Assembly (NCBI GenBank): GCA_934463265.1
Contig: CAKSIU010000026.1
Span: 1 to 9,400 of the forward strand
Reading direction: 5' to 3'
Origin: an uncultured Eubacteriales bacterium
Lineage (GTDB): Bacteria; Bacillota; Clostridia; Oscillospirales; Acutalibacteraceae
DNA length: 9,400 nt
Shown here: positions 6,289 to 9,400 of the stretch, piece by piece
Layout: each line of letters opens with the position of its first letter
Position numbering within the stretch: position 1 is the stretch's first letter
The notes under the pieces: model-generated
Seen by the model: only the letters and a program-made list of their open reading frames with translations
Told to the model about the DNA's origin: nothing
Database searches by the model: none
Translations under genes and position numbers: made by a program

Positions 6289-6429
6289 TCCTGCTCCCGA
6301 TAAATCATTCAGCAGCAATTTTTTAATTCCGGTATCCACCTTTTCCTTTGCCCCTTCCGCTTCTTTTACGACAATTGAAAAAGTAGTTCTTCCTATCTTT
6401 CTTGTATATGTATATTGATTCTGCTCCAC
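6286..6429 (-). CDS. tnpW: TnpW-like small transposon protein (47 aa)
   Basis: A GTG start (6427-6429) lies 5 nt after AGAGGGG and the frame ends in TAG at 6286-6288. The product contains 'YTYTRKIGRTTFSIVVKEAE', then a helix (AKEKVDTGIKKLLLND). This matches the 'R+IG.TTY.V.V.F' core of TnpW-type proteins (PF14202), which are found beside serine recombinases in Tn4451-type elements. It sits directly upstream of the recombinase with stop and ribosome site overlapping. A second perfect AGGAGG (6461-6466) lies in frame upstream, with only an AUA (6448-6450) as possible start, so the N-terminus could be 7 residues longer. Function in the family is unclear. A role as recombination directionality or regulatory partner is inference from the coupling. 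Confidence 0.78.
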   Translation of the reverse strand: MEQNQYTYTRKIGRTTFSIVVKEAEGAKEKVDTGIKKLLLNDLSGAG

Positions 6430-6454
6430 TCGTTCCCCTCTCTTTTTTATTGCA

Positions 6455-6549
6455 GCAGAACCTCCTGACTATCCTTTTGAAACAAACACATACAATTTTT
6501 GTTTATCGTATATATACTATATTTTTCAAGATAAGTCAAGTGGTTCTGC
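6455..6549. repeat. 8-bp inverted repeat flanking the recombinase promoter
   Basis: GCAGAACC (6455-6462) and GGTTCTGC (6542-6549) are exact inverted copies on either side of the promoter at 6511-6539, one upstream of the -35 and the other in the leader. They could bind a looping regulator. A pair this short can also arise by chance. Confidence 0.3.
6511..6539 (-). promoter_or_regulatory. Promoter of the tnpW-like / serine recombinase operon
   Basis: On the minus strand TTGACT (6534-6539), a 17-bp spacer and TATATA (6511-6516) form a good sigma-A promoter. It lies in the gap between the mobB-like gene and the tnpW-like start, giving a leader of about 75 nt. The recombinase can thus be expressed separately from the mobilization genes. 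Confidence 0.65.
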
Positions 6550-6558
6550 GTTAAATTT

Positions 6559-7140
6559 TTACTTTAACAGTAAGATTATCGAAATAGCTGTCTGAACGGC
6601 AAGTAAAACCGGCGTAGCCCAAAAGAAAAATTTACGAAATCCACGTTCGTAATAAATGTCCGACTTTGCCTGTTCTATCTCTTTTTCCGCATCTTTCAGC
6701 TTGTTTTTCACCTCTTTCGTCTCCTCGTCAATTTTGGCAGAAAACATTTCCACACCGGCTTTAATCACCTTTCCCGTAGCTATTTGCACTTCCTGAACCG
6801 TTTCCGTTTTCATCGCCGCCTGTTGGCTTATTAACGTTTCGAGCCGCCTCGTCACGCTCTCTACTTTTTCCGTCAAGTTCCTCACGTTTTCGCTGTTGTT
6901 CTCTTTTACGTTCCTCACTTGCCGCGTCAAGTCCTCGATTTGCATAGTCTGCTGTCTGATTAAGTTGTTGCATTTCTCGTTCGATAGCGCCAATGCCTTC
7001 TGAAATAAGCCACCCTGCGTTACTGCCTTTAACTCGTCCACCGCCGAATCGAGTTTTATAAGTTCCGGATTGTTCGTGACTATCTCTTCTTCGCCGTCTA
7101 TAATCCGCTGCGGTCTCCTGCCTGTTATTCTGTTTTCCAA
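6559..7140 (-). CDS. MobB-like membrane-anchored coiled-coil protein overlapping the relaxase gene
   Basis: The 193-aa frame starts at TTG (7138-7140). A stop (TAA) three codons upstream excludes earlier starts, and GAGGTG lies 10 nt before it. The product has a charged N-terminus, a long coiled coil (about residues 60-165, rich in E, K, Q and N) and one C-terminal hydrophobic helix (about 169-192, 'FFFWATPVLLAVQTAISIILL'). This implies a tail-anchored inner-face membrane protein. Its first 380 nt overlap the relaxase 3' end in a different frame. The arrangement and architecture recall MobB/MbeB of ColE1-type plasmids, which are nested in mobA and help hold the relaxosome at the membrane. Sequence homology to them is not evident, so the role is inferred from context. 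Confidence 0.75.
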   Translation of the reverse strand: MENRITGRRPQRIIDGEEEIVTNNPELIKLDSAVDELKAVTQGGLFQKALALSNEKCNNLIRQQTMQIEDLTRQVRNVKENNSENVRNLTEKVESVTRRLETLISQQAAMKTETVQEVQIATGKVIKAGVEMFSAKIDEETKEVKNKLKDAEKEIEQAKSDIYYERGFRKFFFWATPVLLAVQTAISIILLLK

Positions 7141-7873
7141 TTTTCTTTAACACCTCGCTTTTTGTATAATTCGTCCCGAGCCGTTGTCCTCGGATTGCCT
7201 TTTTCTTCTGTGGATGCAGATACGAAAAATCTTTGCCTTTTCTCGTTATTTCTACTCCGTAATTCGTTTGCAGATAGGATATGAACTCCTCTTCGTTATG
7301 CGATACCATTATGCCTTCCTGAATAACTTCTCGGAGTTCTTCCTTCCAACTCGTCCCGCCTTTCAACATAATATGTTTTTCTTCGGACGTGCGCTTATGT
7401 TTTGCTCCTTTACGCCAATTCAATTCGCTGAAACCGTATTTTTTACCGATTCGATTTGCCTCGTCTTTCATCTTTGCGTATTCGTCCGAATTGATATGTA
7501 ATTTCTTTCCCGTAATTGTGTCTACGGAATTGACGATTATGTGACTATGTACCGTTTTCGTGTCTGTATGCGTTGCGATAACGCATTCGTGATCGCGAAA
7601 TAACAACTCTGCCATTTCCTCCGCATACTTCTGTGCCGTCTGCGGTCTTACATTATCTTGCCTTGCACAAGACAATTTTATATGGTAATATTTTCTTTCG
7701 TTATATCCCGTCCCTTTCCCGAATCGTTTTGCCGTTTCGTCAAATTGAGAAGCATAGTCCTCGTCCTCGAATAAATTGCGCACTGAAATCAATTCCGCTT
7801 TGTTCGGATCTGTTATATAGGCTATCGCTTTTCTCGGTGTACTTTTGCTCGACGAACATTTGAATAGCGGCAT
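6761..7873 (-). CDS. Relaxase / mobilization nuclease (MOBP-type, PF03432)
   Basis: The 370-aa protein nicks oriT and leads the strand into the recipient. The N-terminal domain has the likely nucleophile tyrosine Y19 ('AIAYITDPNKAE'). The metal-binding histidine triad lies in 'THTDTKTVHSHIIVNS' (H102, H109, H111), the HxDxxxxHxH pattern of MobA/VirD2-like relaxases. Beyond residue 250 the protein becomes low-complexity, very rich in R, E, Q and G. That is the stretch overlapped by the mobB-like gene in another frame, so its composition may reflect double coding. The start ATG overlaps the mobC stop (TAATG) and AGGGG lies 7 nt upstream, giving translational coupling to mobC. No primase or helicase domain is present. 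Confidence 0.93.
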   Translation of the reverse strand: MPLFKCSSSKSTPRKAIAYITDPNKAELISVRNLFEDEDYASQFDETAKRFGKGTGYNERKYYHIKLSCARQDNVRPQTAQKYAEEMAELLFRDHECVIATHTDTKTVHSHIIVNSVDTITGKKLHINSDEYAKMKDEANRIGKKYGFSELNWRKGAKHKRTSEEKHIMLKGGTSWKEELREVIQEGIMVSHNEEEFISYLQTNYGVEITRKGKDFSYLHPQKKKAIRGQRLGTNYTKSEVLKKIGKQNNRQETAADYRRRRRDSHEQSGTYKTRFGGGRVKGSNAGWLISEGIGAIEREMQQLNQTADYANRGLDAASEERKREQQRKREELDGKSRERDEAARNVNKPTGGDENGNGSGSANSYGKGD

Positions 7874-8187
7874 TACGATTCCCCTATGGCTTTCGTAATA
7901 GCCTTATACGTATTCTTTAATTCGTCCACGCAAGACAAAATATCTCGTTTCGTTGTCAAACCACAGTAGTTCGCTCTTGCGAGCTGGTTTAAGTTATTGC
8001 CCTGCCTTTTCAATTCGTTCAGAATTTCACCTGAATTTTCAAAAATCATAATCGGCTTATTCGTAATGGACTTTATAATAAAGTCGGTCATCGTTAAACT
8101 GCTCGCTTTGAGTTTTTCGTCTATTATCTTCCTTTCATTTTCCGATGCCCTGAACGTATAGGCATACGGTCTTGTTCTGTTTTCCAT
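7873..8187 (-). CDS. mobC: MobC-like relaxosome accessory protein
   Basis: The 104-aa protein starts at ATG 8185-8187, with GGGAGG 9 nt upstream. The N-terminus 'RPYAYTFRASENERKIIDEKL' followed by 'SLTMTDFIIKSIT' is a ribbon-helix-helix-type DNA-binding pattern. The C-terminal half has the MobC family (PF05713) signature 'ELKRQGNNLNQLARAN'. Family members bind oriT and help the relaxase melt and nick it. The gene lies between the candidate oriT and the relaxase and shares the TAATG overlap with the latter, the standard order of small mobilization modules. Confidence 0.88.
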   Translation of the reverse strand: MENRTRPYAYTFRASENERKIIDEKLKASSLTMTDFIIKSITNKPIMIFENSGEILNELKRQGNNLNQLARANYCGLTTKRDILSCVDELKNTYKAITKAIGES

Positions 8188-8221
8188 TTCATTTTTCCTC
8201 CCGTTTTGCGTACATAAAAAA

Positions 8222-8324
8222 GGGTATTAGGGAAACGCAGTTGCCCTAACGAGGCGAGCGGTGACGCTCGGTATTTGGCAAGCCAAATGCGTACCTCGCT
8301 ATGACCGTTAAGCCCATAATACCC
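8222..8324. other. Densely folded intergenic region, candidate oriT
   Basis: An outer stem pairs GGGTATTAGGG (8222-8232) with CCC-A-TAATACCC (8313-8324), with one bulged base. Inside are CGAGCG-GTGA-CGCTCG (8255-8270), ATTTGGC-AA-GCCAAAT (8273-8288) and an enclosing CGAGG/CCTCG pair (8250-8254, 8294-8298). A competing hairpin pairs TTAGGG (8227-8232) with CCCTAA (8244-8249). The position immediately upstream of mobC and relaxase is typical for oriT. The segment AGTTGCCCTAACG (8239-8251) loosely resembles the nick region of RSF1010/pIP501-type oriTs, but I cannot place a nick with confidence. A structured mRNA leader is the alternative. A small hairpin (8326-8341) follows. Confidence 0.6.
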
Positions 8325-8348
8325 CCCTGTATTTTTGCAGGTAGTTTG

Positions 8349-9098
8349 TCAGCCGTTTTTGATTGCCGCACGGCACTTTTCGCTTTGCAACAACCAATAT
8401 AAACTATGACTTTGTTCAAGCGATTTGTCTGCCTCGATGAGTTCGTTTAACCTTGCCCAATTCACGCTTCTCAATATCCCTCTGCCGTTCGGGTAAATAT
8501 CGTCTTTTATTGCAGGATGCAATTTCATAAACCCGTCGAAAGTCATCTGAATCCTTTCTTCTTCCATCGCTTTTCCCGTCTCCTTTATATCGCTCTCCCC
8601 AACTGCCGAAAGGTCGTTTCGGGAAGATTTCTTTTCCGTTTTTCTGCTTGTTTTGGCGGCGTTACTTCGCTTTTTTGATAACGATAATCTGAGTTTCGCA
8701 AGTGCAAAATATGCGTCCGCAGGCGGTATAAGTCCGGTCGTTTCGATGCCCTCGAACATATACTTGCACAAGGCTTTCGTGTATGCTCCGCTTTGCTCGT
8801 CGTCCATCAGGTCAATCGCCCTGTAATACGTTTCAAGAAAGGCAAAATGCCGCATTTGTTGATTTAGCGTTTTCAGACTTTTCCCGTTCTTTTCCGCTTC
8901 CTTTGAACGTATCAAAAAGTCCTCGATATTGCTCCAAATGAACGCTTCTTTCTTGTCTTTCAAGGTCGGCAGTTTGTTCCCCGTAAACATATACTGACAG
9001 ATACGTTTAATAAACCGTCCCGCCGTCTGATCGCTCTCGTTTTTGATAAGCGACCAATACAATTCATAGAACATAAACTTCGTTATCTGATTTCCCAT
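8349..9098 (-). CDS. DUF6291-like protein with two tandem repeats
   Basis: Starting at ATG 9096-9098 (GGAG 6 nt upstream) the protein has 249 residues. Two aligned copies of one unit are visible: 'FYELYWSLIKNESDQTAGRF...CQYMFTG' and, about 75 residues on, 'FLETYYRAIDLMDDEQSGAY...CKYMFEG'. Each is followed by a hydrophobic helix and an 'SK' end. This is the pattern of DUF6291-type proteins of phages and mobile elements, whose function is unknown. A polar linker (S/K/R-rich) leads to a C-terminal part with 'FDGFMKLHPAIK' and 'VNWARLNELI'. Earlier starts exist at ATG 9104 and TTG 9134, the latter adding 12 residues. It is the first substantial gene inside the right end and lies just upstream of the candidate oriT. 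Confidence 0.7.
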   Translation of the reverse strand: MGNQITKFMFYELYWSLIKNESDQTAGRFIKRICQYMFTGNKLPTLKDKKEAFIWSNIEDFLIRSKEAEKNGKSLKTLNQQMRHFAFLETYYRAIDLMDDEQSGAYTKALCKYMFEGIETTGLIPPADAYFALAKLRLSLSKKRSNAAKTSRKTEKKSSRNDLSAVGESDIKETGKAMEEERIQMTFDGFMKLHPAIKDDIYPNGRGILRSVNWARLNELIEADKSLEQSHSLYWLLQSEKCRAAIKNG

Positions 9099-9238
9099 TT
9101 CCATCTCCGATTTCTTCTTATTTTGTCCACGCAAGAGAGAAAATCACCTACAGTGTCGTTGCCGATGTCCGTCTCTCGCACGGTGTTCGGATTGTATATC
9201 TCAATCCTTTCCGTTGGCTTTTTTGTCGTTTTTCTCAT
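9083..9238 (-). CDS. Possible 51-aa small protein at the right end
   Basis: ATG 9236-9238 opens a frame ending in TAA 9083-9085, overlapping the start of the DUF6291-like gene by 16 nt in another frame. The product is polar and ends in a basic, tryptophan-containing tail (IRRNRRWKWEIR). No family is recognised. AGGGG stands only one base before the ATG, so initiation there is doubtful. The overlap with the next start would fit translational coupling. Confidence 0.35.
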   Translation of the reverse strand: MRKTTKKPTERIEIYNPNTVRETDIGNDTVGDFLSCVDKIRRNRRWKWEIR

Positions 9239-9270
9239 TCCCCTATTGATTTTCCTTTTTTTAATGATTT

Positions 9271-9295
9271 ACTATCCCTATGGAACGAACTTGTT
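9271..9295. other. Right attachment junction (element end next to T4CP 5' part)
   Basis: ACTATCCCTATGGAAC (9271-9286) is the exact inverted copy of the left-end repeat. A 7-bp spacer (9287-9293) and TT (9294-9295) follow, then T4CP coding sequence. The circular form would join the two half-sites into a dyad-symmetric attP of about 50 bp centred on TT. The empty target would read TTTTTACGTTGCAATTCG. Confidence 0.75.
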
Positions 9296-9400
9296 GCAAT
9301 TCGTCTTGATAATGTCGCCTATATCCCGTCCGTATTTTGCCGTAAGCTGTGAATAACTCTGCAATACGAACAGGAACCGGATTCCGCGCGAACGCGCTAC
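9278..9400 (-). pseudogene. Type IV coupling protein (TraG/VirD4-like), internal part truncated by insertion
   Basis: The minus strand from base 9400 encodes ARSRGIRFLFVLQSYSQL and then TAKYGRDIGDIIKTNCN. The segment 'FVLQSYSQL..KYG' is a recognisable TraG/VirD4 coupling-protein signature just after the Walker B region. The native frame ends at base 9293. It then runs into the element end and picks up four foreign codons (KFVP) and a TAG at 9278-9280. The encoded protein would lose everything after 'KTNCN'. Its 5' portion lies outside the window. Joining to bases 1-98 restores the frame without a gap. Confidence 0.82.

Larger units (their letters stand above)
97..9295 (-). mobile_element. Integrative mobilizable element inserted in a T4CP gene
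   Basis: The element lies between two copies of the trinucleotide GTT (96-98 and 9293-9295). The flanks, once joined, give a continuous coupling-protein frame (...KTNC-N-VKIFIGS...). Inside each junction is the same 16-bp sequence in inverted orientation, GTTCCATAGGGATAGT at 106-121 and its complement at 9271-9286. The content fits an IME: relaxase, MobC, a MobB-like protein, candidate oriT, a large serine recombinase with a TnpW-like partner, a tyrosine recombinase and cargo, but no T4CP or type IV secretion genes of its own. All its genes run on the same strand as the disrupted T4CP gene. The boundaries are read directly from the sequence. Assigning integration to the serine recombinase is inference from site geometry. 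Confidence 0.9.

Noticed and set aside
6276..6308. Upstream ATG as start of the serine recombinase (11 extra residues)
   Set aside because: No ribosome site precedes it and the stretch overlaps the TnpW-like ORF, while ATG 6275 has AGGAGG at 6 nt.
97..9295. Composite or DDE-type transposon with 16-bp terminal repeats and a 3-bp GTT target duplication
   Set aside because: No DDE transposase is present, and the repeats start 7 bp inside the junction rather than at it. The symmetric TT-centred layout plus an intact serine recombinase explains the ends better.
1..9400. CRISPR arrays, tRNA or rRNA genes
   Set aside because: No regularly spaced direct repeats and no tRNA cloverleaf or rRNA-like segments were seen; the insertion target is a protein gene, not a tRNA.

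Overview
The window looks like mobile DNA from a low-to-moderate GC Bacillota, probably a clostridial gut-type organism. The reasons are strong AGGAGG-type ribosome sites, a TnpX/TndX-type large serine recombinase with a TnpW-like partner, a MobC/relaxase pair, and a TraG/VirD4-type coupling-protein gene. Species cannot be named from the sequence.

Almost all of the window (about 97-9295, roughly 9.2 kb) is one integrated mobilizable element (IME). It sits inside a type IV coupling protein (T4CP) gene that presumably belongs to a larger conjugative element. The two halves of the split gene are at the window edges: codons up to ...KTNCN at 9293-9400 and NVKIFIGSDD... at 1-98, both on the minus strand. 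Joining them across a shared GTT restores an uninterrupted reading frame. The element ends are perfect 16-bp inverted repeats (106-121 and 9271-9286). Each lies exactly 7 bp from a TT dinucleotide, the geometry expected of a large serine recombinase.

Layout in the direction of transcription (right to left, minus strand): right end; a possible 51-aa ORF; a DUF6291-like protein made of two tandem repeats; a densely folded intergenic region that is the candidate oriT; mobC; relaxase; a membrane-anchored coiled-coil mobB-like gene whose first 380 bp overlap the relaxase 3' end in another frame; a promoter; a 47-aa tnpW-like gene coupled to the large serine recombinase; terminators; a compact tyrosine recombinase; then an AT-richer cargo segment (about 490-3260). 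The cargo holds an RlmN/Cfr-family radical SAM protein with an unusual C-terminal four-cysteine tail. It is followed by the scar of a deletion that joined the 5' part of an ABC-transporter ATPase gene to the 3' part of a nucleotidyltransferase gene. The left end carries a 36-aa ORF with a perfect ribosome site and a strong outward-facing terminator.

How it fits together (inference): MobC, relaxase, the MobB-like protein and oriT would prepare the excised circle for transfer. The element has no coupling protein or secretion system, so it would need those of a conjugative host element. Its insertion breaks that kind of gene, and precise excision by the serine recombinase would repair it, so excision could gate transfer of both elements. 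The RlmN/Cfr-like gene is a possible fitness cargo (ribosome-antibiotic resistance or peptide modification), unproven here.
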